A program made the translations under genes and the position numbers. 20,376 nucleotides of DNA from a virus. The notes under the pieces are model-generated. The model searched no databases. It saw only the letters and a program-made list of their open reading frames with translations, and was not told where the DNA came from. The DNA lies in the IMG/VR virus record IMGVR_UViG_3300037963_004472, positions 1 to 20,376 of that record; one strand, given 5' to 3'. How positions within the stretch are numbered: the first letter of the stretch is position 1; the number at the start of each line of letters is the position of its first letter. Below, piece by piece: positions 6,048 to 12,989 of this stretch.

Positions 6048-8462
6048 ATGTCATACACTAATAAGTATTTTCCAAGTCAGGTAGTTAGTGATATTGAAAA
6101 AATTAGCTACGAATACGGGCTCAAGGTTGCTAAAGCTATAGAGTCAGAGTGGTTTAATGACGAAAGAAATAATAGTAATAGATATAAATCAAACTACAAC
6201 GATTTTCATAGTTTAAGACTTTACGCTAGAGGCGAGCAATCAATACAAAAGTATAAAGATGAGCTTTCTATAAACGGTGATTTAAGCTATTTAAATCTAG
6301 ACTGGAGTCCAGTACCTATAATTCCAAAGTTTGTAGATATAGTTGTTAATGGTATAGCTGAAAGAACTTATGATATAAAAGCATACTCTCAATCTCAAAA
6401 CGGTATAGACAGAAGAACTGAGTACATGGAAGCTATCATGTCTGACATGGAGTTTAAAAATGTTAATGATTTATTTGAGAGAGAACTTGGCGTAAACGTA
6501 AGAGAAAGCGAAGTACAAGAGTTACCTGAAAACGCGGAAGAGCTAGCGTTGCACATGCAGTTAAATTATAAACAAAATGTAGAGCTAGCACAAGAGCAGG
6601 CTTTAAACATTTTATTTGATGGTAATAAATATGAATTAACTAAGAAAAGATTTTATTACGATTTAGCGGTGTTAGGTATTGGCGCTGTAAAAACAAACTT
6701 TACTACATCAGAAGGTTTAACAGTAAACTATGTTGATCCTGCAGATTTAGTTTATTCATACACAGACTCACCATATTTTGACGATATATATTACGTAGGT
6801 GAAGTAAAACAAATCGCTATAAATGAACTGGTAAAACAGTTTCCTCATTTAACTCCTGAAGAGCTAGAAGAAATAAAAAATCAAAAACCAGTTTATAGAA
6901 ATAACGTTTATAGTACAAGTGATAACTATAAGTACGATAACAATAAGCTTCAAGTTTTATACTTTAATTATAAAACTTATATGAACGAAGTTTATAAAGT
7001 AAAAACTACTCTTTCTGGAGGTCAAAGACCAATAGAAAAAGACGACACATTTAATCCTCCACAAGAAAAACAAGAGGGTTTTGAAAAGCTAGAAAGACAG
7101 GTAGAAGTATTATATGAAGGAGCTATTATAGTAGGAACTGACAAACTACTAAAGTGGGAGATGGCTAAAAATATGATGCGTCCAAAAAGTGATTATACTA
7201 AAGTTAAAATGAACTATAGTATTGTAGCTCCAAGGATGTATAATAATAAAATAGATTCTTTAGTTAAACGTATAACAGGTTTTGCTGACATGATACAGTT
7301 GACGCATTTAAAGCTACAACAAGTTATGTCGCGTATGGTGCCAGACGGTGTTTATCTTGATGCTGATGGTTTAGCTGAAATAGATTTAGGTAATGGAACA
7401 AACTACAATCCGCAAGAAGCTTTAAACATGTTCTTCCAAACAGGTTCTGTTATCGGTAGATCATTTACACAAGAAGGAGATTTAAATCCTGGTAAAGTAC
7501 CTATTCAAGAAATTACATCAGGTTCTGGTGGAAACAAAATACAAGCATTAATAGCAAACTATAACTATTACATGCAAATGATTAGAGACTGCACTGGGCT
7601 TAACGAAGCTCGTGATGGTAGTATGCCAGATAAAAATGCTTTAGTCGGTATACAAAAGCTTGCTGCAGCTAACTCAAACACTGCCACAAGACATATATTA
7701 CAAGCTGGTTTGTTTTTAACTGCAGAAGTTGCAGAACAACTATCGCTTAGAGTTTCTGATGTTTTAGAGTATTCTCCTACAAGAGATGCTTTTATTCAAG
7801 CTATAGGTTCTCATAATGTAGCAACGTTAGAAGAAATATCTGAATTACATTTATATGATTTTGGTATATTCTTAGAACTAGCGCCTGATGAAGAAGAAAA
7901 AGCTAAATTAGAAAATAACATACAAATGGCTATTCAGCAAAAAAGTATAGAGCTTGAAGACGCTATTGATATTAGAGGAACTAAAAACATAAAGCTAGCT
8001 AATCAACTTTTAAAAGTTAGAAGAAAAAAGAAAGAGCTAAAAGATAGACAGATACAAATGCAGAACATACAAGCTCAGTCTCAGTCTAATGCCCAAGCAG
8101 CGCAGCAAGCGGCTCAAGTAGAAGTACAGAAACAAAAAGCTTTAACAGAATCTAAAATGATGTTAGAGCAAATGAAGTCTCAGCTTGAAATACAAAAGCT
8201 ACAACAAGATGTTGAAGCCAAAAAACAATTAATGGAATTAGAGTTTCAATTTAACATGCAGTTAAAAGGCGCTGAAGTTGAAGGTCTAAAAGCTAGAGAA
8301 AAAGAAAAAGAAGATCGTAAGGACGAAAGAACAAAGATACAAGCCACGCAACAATCAGAACTAATAGATCAAAGAAAAAGAGGTGGTACACCTAAAAACT
8401 TTGAATCTGCCGGTAATGATATAATAGGTGGATTAAACTTAGGTACGTTTGAACCTAAGTAA
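6048..8462 (+). CDS. Portal protein
   Basis: An 804-residue protein that should form the ring at one capsid vertex through which DNA enters and leaves, and on which TerL docks. Three points support this: its place between terminase and capsid genes, its size, and its architecture. Residues 1-600 are mixed helix and strand, with clip- and stem-like stretches (YDLAVLGIGAVKTNF at 204-218, MRPKSDYTKVKMNYSIV, then MIRDCTGLNEARDGS at 511-525, a pattern often seen near portal stems). Residues 655-775 form a very long Gln/Glu/Lys-rich coiled coil, comparable to the barrel helices of P22-type portals in podoviruses. The tail ends in GGLNLGTFEPK. The leader is A/T-only, with ATG one base after the terL stop, so no separate promoter is needed. 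Confidence 0.9.
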   Translation: MSYTNKYFPSQVVSDIEKISYEYGLKVAKAIESEWFNDERNNSNRYKSNYNDFHSLRLYARGEQSIQKYKDELSINGDLSYLNLDWSPVPIIPKFVDIVVNGIAERTYDIKAYSQSQNGIDRRTEYMEAIMSDMEFKNVNDLFERELGVNVRESEVQELPENAEELALHMQLNYKQNVELAQEQALNILFDGNKYELTKKRFYYDLAVLGIGAVKTNFTTSEGLTVNYVDPADLVYSYTDSPYFDDIYYVGEVKQIAINELVKQFPHLTPEELEEIKNQKPVYRNNVYSTSDNYKYDNNKLQVLYFNYKTYMNEVYKVKTTLSGGQRPIEKDDTFNPPQEKQEGFEKLERQVEVLYEGAIIVGTDKLLKWEMAKNMMRPKSDYTKVKMNYSIVAPRMYNNKIDSLVKRITGFADMIQLTHLKLQQVMSRMVPDGVYLDADGLAEIDLGNGTNYNPQEALNMFFQTGSVIGRSFTQEGDLNPGKVPIQEITSGSGGNKIQALIANYNYYMQMIRDCTGLNEARDGSMPDKNALVGIQKLAAANSNTATRHILQAGLFLTAEVAEQLSLRVSDVLEYSPTRDAFIQAIGSHNVATLEEISELHLYDFGIFLELAPDEEEKAKLENNIQMAIQQKSIELEDAIDIRGTKNIKLANQLLKVRRKKKELKDRQIQMQNIQAQSQSNAQAAQQAAQVEVQKQKALTESKMMLEQMKSQLEIQKLQQDVEAKKQLMELEFQFNMQLKGAEVEGLKAREKEKEDRKDERTKIQATQQSELIDQRKRGGTPKNFESAGNDIIGGLNLGTFEPK

Positions 8463-8487
8463 TACTTAATTTTTTATATTTTATATT
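8463..8487 (+). promoter_or_regulatory. A/T-only leader of the scaffold-like gene
   Basis: The 25-nt gap contains only one non-A/T base and no Shine-Dalgarno site. It ends in TTTTATATT directly before ATGG. The same core ends the leader of the gene after the terminator (ATTTTATATTATT before ATGG at 11317). I take this as a Bacteroidota-type translation leader. It could include a promoter, but no clean TTTG/TAnnTTTG pair is seen. Confidence 0.35.
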
Positions 8488-9654
8488 ATGGAACAAGAAT
8501 TAGAAAACGTTGAAGAAACGAAATTTAAATCTGCTGATGATCCTAACGTGATTAAAGTAGACATGAATAAACCAGTAGAAACACAAGAAGATGTTAAACC
8601 AGAAGAAACAGAAGAAACTTCAACAAGCGAAGCTGACGACTCAGGAGTGGTTGGAAGCGATGAAAGTGCCGAGCCCGCACAGGAACAAGAAGAAGTACAG
8701 CAGGAAGCTGAAACACAAGAGCAACCTATAGTTGAAGAAATAACTAGTGAAGAAGTTGAAGAAAAAGTTGAAGAGCTAGCTGAAGAAGTTGAAGAGGCTG
8801 TTGCTGAAGCTGAAGCTACTGGAAAACCGCTACCAGAGAATATTCAGAAGTTAGTTGACTTTATGGAAGAAACTGGTGGAGATTTAGAAGATTTTGTAAA
8901 ACTAAATCAAGATTATAGTAAGTTAGATAATATTTCTTTATTAAGAGAGTATTATAAACAAACTAAACCTCATCTAAACTTTGAAGAAATAAACTTTTTA
9001 ATGCAAGAACGTTTTTCTTATGACGAAGAAGTAGATGAAGATAAAGATATTAGAAGAAAGAAAATAGCCTTAAAAGAGCAAGTTGCCGAGGCTAAAGCCT
9101 ATTTAGACGGGCGAAAGTCTAAATATTACAATGAGATTAAAGCAGGATCACGCTTGACGCCTGAACAGCAGAAAGCTTGGGACTTTTTTAATCGATATAA
9201 CAAGGAGTCTGAAGAGACTAAACTAAAGTTTGAAAAAGAAAAATCTGCATTTCTTAAAAAAACAGATAATGTTTTTAACAACAAATTCAAAGGTTTTGAA
9301 TACAACGTTGGAGACAAGAGATTTAGATTTAACATTAAAGATGCTGGTAAAGTAAAAGAAGCACAAACTGATATTAATAATTTTGTCAAAAAGTTTTTGA
9401 ACAAAGATGGATTAATGGAAGATGCTGCTGGCTATCACAAGTCGTTATACACGGCTATGAACGCAGATGCTATAGCTAAGCATTTTTACGAACAAGGCAA
9501 AGCTGATGCTTTAAAAGAAAGTGTCAACAAAGCTAAAAACATTAACATGAATCCTAGAGAAAACCATAAACAGTTTGAAGCAGGTGGTGTTAAAGTTAGA
9601 GTTTTAGGTAATGATTCTTCAGATTTTAAGTTTAAAATTAAAAACAAAAAATAA
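8488..9654 (+). CDS. Acidic scaffold-like head assembly protein
   Basis: A 388-residue protein lying between portal and capsid genes, the usual place for a scaffolding protein that guides prohead assembly and is later lost. The first 120 residues are extremely acidic and low in complexity (Glu-rich runs such as EEITSEEVEEKVEELAEEVE at 83-102) and probably disordered. Residues 115-215 are helical (IQKLVDFMEETGGDLEDFVK and onward), and the C-terminus is basic (FKFKIKNKK). A helical body with a short basic tail that contacts the capsid protein is known from phage scaffolds such as P22's. The role is inferred from position and composition, because scaffolds rarely share sequence. It could instead be an internal virion protein. 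No protease motif is visible. Confidence 0.62.
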   Translation: MEQELENVEETKFKSADDPNVIKVDMNKPVETQEDVKPEETEETSTSEADDSGVVGSDESAEPAQEQEEVQQEAETQEQPIVEEITSEEVEEKVEELAEEVEEAVAEAEATGKPLPENIQKLVDFMEETGGDLEDFVKLNQDYSKLDNISLLREYYKQTKPHLNFEEINFLMQERFSYDEEVDEDKDIRRKKIALKEQVAEAKAYLDGRKSKYYNEIKAGSRLTPEQQKAWDFFNRYNKESEETKLKFEKEKSAFLKKTDNVFNNKFKGFEYNVGDKRFRFNIKDAGKVKEAQTDINNFVKKFLNKDGLMEDAAGYHKSLYTAMNADAIAKHFYEQGKADALKESVNKAKNINMNPRENHKQFEAGGVKVRVLGNDSSDFKFKIKNKK

Positions 9655-9682
9655 TTTATTTAACGCTTAAAATTTATTAATT
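9655..9682 (+). promoter_or_regulatory. A/T-rich leader of the capsid gene with a weak inverted repeat
   Basis: This 28-nt gap has no Shine-Dalgarno site. TTTAA (9659-9663) and TTAAA (9667-9671) flank CGC, giving at most a five-pair A/U hairpin, and the gap then reads AATTTATTAATT before ATGG. An unstructured A/T leader would suit strong initiation in a Bacteroidota host; the hairpin is probably too weak to matter. Confidence 0.35.
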
Positions 9683-11257
9683 ATGGCAATTACAGGTGGA
9701 AGTGTTCTAAATAGCGTACCGGCAACAGGTCAACAGGCTTTGTCGACAAACTATTTAGACCTAGCTACAACCGCAAATCAAGGTTGGGCACAACAATATG
9801 TACCAGATCTAATGGAGAAAGAAGCTGAAGTATTTGGTCCTCGTACCATTTCAGGTTTCTTATCACAAGTTGGAGCTGAAGAGGCTATGACAGCTGATCA
9901 AGTTGTATGGTCTGAACAAGGTCGTTTACACCTTTCTTATAAAGGAAAAGTAAGCAATGCTACTGGTGGTAGTGTAGTATCAGGTGGTATTATTGAAATC
10001 GAAACAGACATTGATGGCAATGACATCGGTACTGATCACGGTATTAGAGTTAACGATACAGTTATCATTGCTTCAGCTGGTGGAGTTTGTAAAGCTCTAG
10101 TTACTGAAGCTATTAGAGGTACTACTGGTGGTACTCATGATTTAATTGAAGTTGCTCCTTACGGTGTTCAAGATTTAAGTAACGCTGGTATTACTGAAAC
10201 AACAGCTCAAGCTTTAACTATTTTAGTTTACGGTTCTGAGTTCCAAAAAGGAAGAAGTTATAATACTTCTGCTGATGTTGGTAATAACGGTACAGCTACT
10301 AATCAAAGAACTGCTAACGAGCCTTCTTTCAAGTCTTTTATGAATAAGCCAATTATCATGAAAGATTACTACGAAGTATCAGGATCTGATGCGTCTCGTA
10401 TTGGTTGGATTGAAGTTTCTACTGAAGCTGGACAATCTGGATACTTATGGTATTTAAAAGCTGAGTCTGATACTAGAGCTCGATTCACTGACTATTTAGA
10501 AATGGCAATGCTAGAAGCTAGAATGGGTGGTGCTGCTGTTACTGCTGCAACGCCTGACAATGGTCATCCAATCGTTCCTGCTGCTGATTTAACTGACGAT
10601 GCTTTTGATTTAGCTGCTGGAACAGCTACTGGTACTCAAGGTCTTTTTGACGCTATTGAAACTCGTGGTAATGTAAGTTCTGGTATTCTTGGATCATCAA
10701 CTCCTCCAGTTAACTTAGCTGAGTTTGACGCTATTTTAGCAGAGTTTGATAAGCAAGGTGCTATTGAAGAAAACATGTTATTCTGTAACAGAGATACTTC
10801 TTTAGCTATCGATGATATGCTTGCTGGTATGAACTCTTATGGAGCTAACGGTACTTCTTATGGAGTATTTGATAACTCTGAAGATATGGCATTGAACTTA
10901 GGTTTCTCTGGTTTCCGTAGAGGATCTTATGACTTTTATAAGTCTGACTTCCGTTACTTAAATGATCTAGCTACTCGTGGTGGTATTAATGCTGCTGCAG
11001 GATCTAACGCTATTCGTGGTGTATTTATCCCTGCTGGATCTTCTTCTGTATATGATCAAACAGTTGGTCAAAGCATCAGACGTCCGTTCCTACACGTACG
11101 TTACCGTGCTTCACAAACTGACGATCGTAGAATGAAGACTTGGGTTACTGGGTCTGTTGGAGCTGCAACATCTGCTTTAGATGCAATGCAATTACACTTC
11201 TTATCAGAAAGATGTTTGATCACTCAAGGTGCAAACAACTTTATGTTATTGAAGTAA
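9683..11257 (+). CDS. Major capsid protein (HK97-fold, crAss-like type)
   Basis: A 524-residue protein. Its N-terminal pattern NQGWAQQYVPDLMEKEAEVF (32-51), followed by GPRTISGFLSQVGAEEAMT and the strand VVWSEQGRLHLSY (74-86), matches major capsid proteins I recall from crAss-like and marine Bacteroidota phages. The C-terminus (RRPFLHVRYRASQTDDRRMK, then LHFLSERCLITQGANNFMLL) also fits. It forms the icosahedral shell and should be the most abundant product here. Its codon use agrees: CGT, GGT, GCT, TTC and AAC are commoner than in neighbours, which favour AGA and more A/T-rich choices. No delta domain or cleavage site is evident, so maturation may not need protease trimming. A strong terminator follows 8 nt after the stop. 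Confidence 0.9.
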   Translation: MAITGGSVLNSVPATGQQALSTNYLDLATTANQGWAQQYVPDLMEKEAEVFGPRTISGFLSQVGAEEAMTADQVVWSEQGRLHLSYKGKVSNATGGSVVSGGIIEIETDIDGNDIGTDHGIRVNDTVIIASAGGVCKALVTEAIRGTTGGTHDLIEVAPYGVQDLSNAGITETTAQALTILVYGSEFQKGRSYNTSADVGNNGTATNQRTANEPSFKSFMNKPIIMKDYYEVSGSDASRIGWIEVSTEAGQSGYLWYLKAESDTRARFTDYLEMAMLEARMGGAAVTAATPDNGHPIVPAADLTDDAFDLAAGTATGTQGLFDAIETRGNVSSGILGSSTPPVNLAEFDAILAEFDKQGAIEENMLFCNRDTSLAIDDMLAGMNSYGANGTSYGVFDNSEDMALNLGFSGFRRGSYDFYKSDFRYLNDLATRGGINAAAGSNAIRGVFIPAGSSSVYDQTVGQSIRRPFLHVRYRASQTDDRRMKTWVTGSVGAATSALDAMQLHFLSERCLITQGANNFMLLK

Positions 11258-11265
11258 TTATATTA

Positions 11266-11296
11266 GGTCGGGGCTTCGGCCCCGATCTTTTTTTTT
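11266..11296 (+). terminator. Intrinsic terminator with UUCG tetraloop after the capsid gene
   Basis: Arms 11266-11274 and 11279-11287 pair over nine positions (one G-U wobble near the base) around a TTCG loop closed by C-G, an exceptionally stable tetraloop. Nine Ts (11288-11296) follow. This is a textbook Rho-independent terminator, and one of very few GC-rich stretches in the window. It lies between the capsid gene and the rest of the late genes, so it should lower downstream transcript levels relative to capsid and/or protect the capsid mRNA 3' end. Confidence 0.93.
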
Positions 11297-11316
11297 AATT
11301 TTTATTTTATATTATT
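11297..11316 (+). promoter_or_regulatory. A/T-only leader of the gene after the terminator
   Basis: These 20 nt contain no G or C and end in TTTTATATTATT before ATGG. The core TTTTATATT is shared with the leader at 8463-8487. Because a strong terminator lies just upstream, either read-through or a promoter in or near this stretch must feed the genes below; I see no recognisable -33 TTTG element at the right spacing. Confidence 0.35.
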
Positions 11317-12168
11317 ATGGCAAAAAAACAAACTGCAGCAAAAGCTGCACCAAAGGCCGAAGTAGCGCCTGTAGTAGAAGCTGCTAATGAAATGACTCAA
11401 GTAGTTATTGAAAAACCAAAAGTTGAAGCTAAGCCAAAGAAAAATCATTGGGAAGTTAAAGACAGAATTTACAACTTAAAAGGTGGAAAGAAACCTTTAT
11501 CAAGAAGTTTAAGATCTTCTGGAATTTATTGGTTTGATGAAGAAAAGCAAGTTAATAGAGAGTTGAAATATTGTAAAAATCAACAGACTTGTTTTGTTGA
11601 CGAAATGAAAGGTGATCAAAGATTAGCTCACATTATATTTAGAAGTGGTAATCTTTTTGTTCCAAAACAAGAAGTTGTTTTACAAAAGTTACTTTCTTTA
11701 TATCATCCAGATTTAAATAAAAGATACACCGAGTTTCAACCTGCTAAAATTGCTGCTGATGAAATAGCTATTTTAGAAATGGAAATAGAAGCGTTAGACA
11801 TAGCTAGAAGTATTGATATTGATATGGCTGAAGCTATTATGCGTGTTGAGGTTGGTTCTAGAGTTAATGAGATGAGTTCTAAGGAACTTAAAAGAGATTT
11901 ACTACTATTTGCTAGAAGAAATCCAGAATTGTTCTTAGAACTTGTTAGTGACGATAATGTAGAGCTTAGAAACTTTGGTATTAAAGCTACAGAGCTAGGT
12001 ATTATTAAACTTTCTTCAGATCAAAGAAACTTTATGTGGGGAAGTAATAATAGAAAAATAATGACTGTTCCTTTTGACGAACATCCTTATACAGCATTAG
12101 CTCACTGGTTTAAAACCGACGAAGGTATGGAGATTTACTCCAACATTGAAAAGCGATTAAACGCGTAA
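11317..12168 (+). CDS. Conserved virion-module protein, function unknown
   Basis: A 283-residue protein. Residues 1-44 are a low-complexity linker of Lys, Ala, Pro, Glu and Val. The rest looks globular: WEVKDRIYNLKGGKKPLSRS (45-64), a strand-rich part with FRSGNLFVPK (108-117), then a helical part with LKRDLLLFARRNPELFLELV (191-210), LRNFGIKATELGIIKLSSDQ (217-236) and a final VPFDEHPYTALAHWFKTDEG (251-270). I recall relatives with the same central and C-terminal patterns between capsid and ring genes in Bacteroidota phages, but with no proven role. Position suggests a head-completion, core or capsid-associated protein. It comes directly after the terminator, so it is probably made at lower level than capsid. 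Confidence 0.75.
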   Translation: MAKKQTAAKAAPKAEVAPVVEAANEMTQVVIEKPKVEAKPKKNHWEVKDRIYNLKGGKKPLSRSLRSSGIYWFDEEKQVNRELKYCKNQQTCFVDEMKGDQRLAHIIFRSGNLFVPKQEVVLQKLLSLYHPDLNKRYTEFQPAKIAADEIAILEMEIEALDIARSIDIDMAEAIMRVEVGSRVNEMSSKELKRDLLLFARRNPELFLELVSDDNVELRNFGIKATELGIIKLSSDQRNFMWGSNNRKIMTVPFDEHPYTALAHWFKTDEGMEIYSNIEKRLNA

Positions 12169-12173
12169 CCATA

Positions 12174-12215
12174 TATAGTAGAGCAGCCACTCTACGGGGT
12201 GGTTGCTAAACTATA
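12174..12215 (+). ncRNA. Structured intergenic hairpin before the ring gene
   Basis: In the 59-nt gap, an outer stem TATAGT/ACTATA (12174-12179 with 12210-12215) and an inner stem GCAGCCAC/GTGGTTGC (12183-12190 with 12199-12206, one G-U pair) form a two-part hairpin with a 3x3 internal loop. A competing hairpin, GTAGAG (12178-12183) with CTCTAC (12190-12195), uses some of the same bases. No T run follows; the next bases are A-rich, so it is not a standard terminator. It could be a processing site or a translational switch for the following gene. Confidence 0.5.
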
Positions 12216-12227
12216 AAAAATATAACA

Positions 12228-12986
12228 ATGGCAGTAAGTGTAAATAAAGTATATCAAACAGTATTAAGACTTTGCAATAAAGAAAAAAGAGGTTTTTTAA
12301 CGCCTAAAGAATTTAACTTATTTGCCGAAACAGCTCAGATGGATATATTTGAGCAGTATTTTTTTGATCTAGGTCAATTTAGAAGATTACCTGGTAACGA
12401 AACTTTACACGCAGATCCTAGAGATGTAATAGAAGATAAAATTGCTATGTTTAAGCAGTGGTCAGATTCTCCAAACGCAACTCTTGTAGACAGCTTTGGA
12501 AACGTAAACTTAACAAATAGTTTAGGTTCTACTTTTTACAGGCTTACTGGTGTAAGAGTTAGGTATAACCCTAGTACAAACCCTGATTTTATACTAGCAG
12601 AAGAAATAGATGGCGACACAGATTATTGGATTTATGGTAATTCTAAAAAAGCTTCTTTTAATAAAAATAGACCTATATTTATAAAGTATTACCAAGGTCA
12701 GCCACGTATAAAAATAAGACCTTTTCCTGACATGAATAATGATCTTATTAGACTTAACTGGTTAAGAAAACCTAGTAAGCCTAAGTGGACTTATGTTGTT
12801 CATCAAGATAAACCTTACTACAACCCAGCTGCCGCTGATCATAATGATTTTGAACTTCATTATTCTGAAGAATCAAATTTAGTTAACAAAATATTAATGA
12901 TGGCAGGTGTTACAATAGATAACCAAGCGGTAGCACAATCAGCTAATGCTCAAGACAACAAAAGTATTCAACAAGAAAAAATATAA
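12228..12986 (+). CDS. Head-tail ring/adaptor protein 1
   Basis: A 252-residue protein. Its N-terminus is a helical bundle (VNKVYQTVLRLCNKEKRGFL, then TPKEFNLFAETAQMDIFEQY) that I recall from ring or adaptor proteins of crAss-like and related phages, where dodecameric rings below the portal seal the head and carry the tail. The middle is beta-rich (YRLTGVRVRYN, IFIKYYQGQPRIKIRPFPDM), and the last 50 residues are helical (HYSEESNLVNKILMMAGVTI) with a polar tail. Its place, two genes after capsid and just before a second ring protein, supports the role. The leader ends AAAAAATATAACA before ATG and follows the intergenic hairpin. The stop is 3 nt from the next start. Confidence 0.75.
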   Translation: MAVSVNKVYQTVLRLCNKEKRGFLTPKEFNLFAETAQMDIFEQYFFDLGQFRRLPGNETLHADPRDVIEDKIAMFKQWSDSPNATLVDSFGNVNLTNSLGSTFYRLTGVRVRYNPSTNPDFILAEEIDGDTDYWIYGNSKKASFNKNRPIFIKYYQGQPRIKIRPFPDMNNDLIRLNWLRKPSKPKWTYVVHQDKPYYNPAAADHNDFELHYSEESNLVNKILMMAGVTIDNQAVAQSANAQDNKSIQQEKI

Positions 12987-12989
12987 TAA

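Noticed and set aside
8700-8830. GAAGTTGAAGA-type tandem repeat
   Set aside because: The imperfect repeats follow from Glu/Val-rich low-complexity coding in the scaffold-like gene and do not form a separate DNA repeat.
11200-11316. Bacteroidota-type promoter (TTTG and TAnnTTTG) between capsid and next gene
   Set aside because: TTTG occurs but no matching -7 element at the usual spacing is visible, so a promoter is not called.
12178-12206. tRNA-like stretch (GTAGAGCAGCCACTCTAC resembles a D-arm region)
   Set aside because: There is no acceptor stem, no T-loop (GTTCGAATC-like) and the gap is only 59 nt; it is better explained as competing hairpins.
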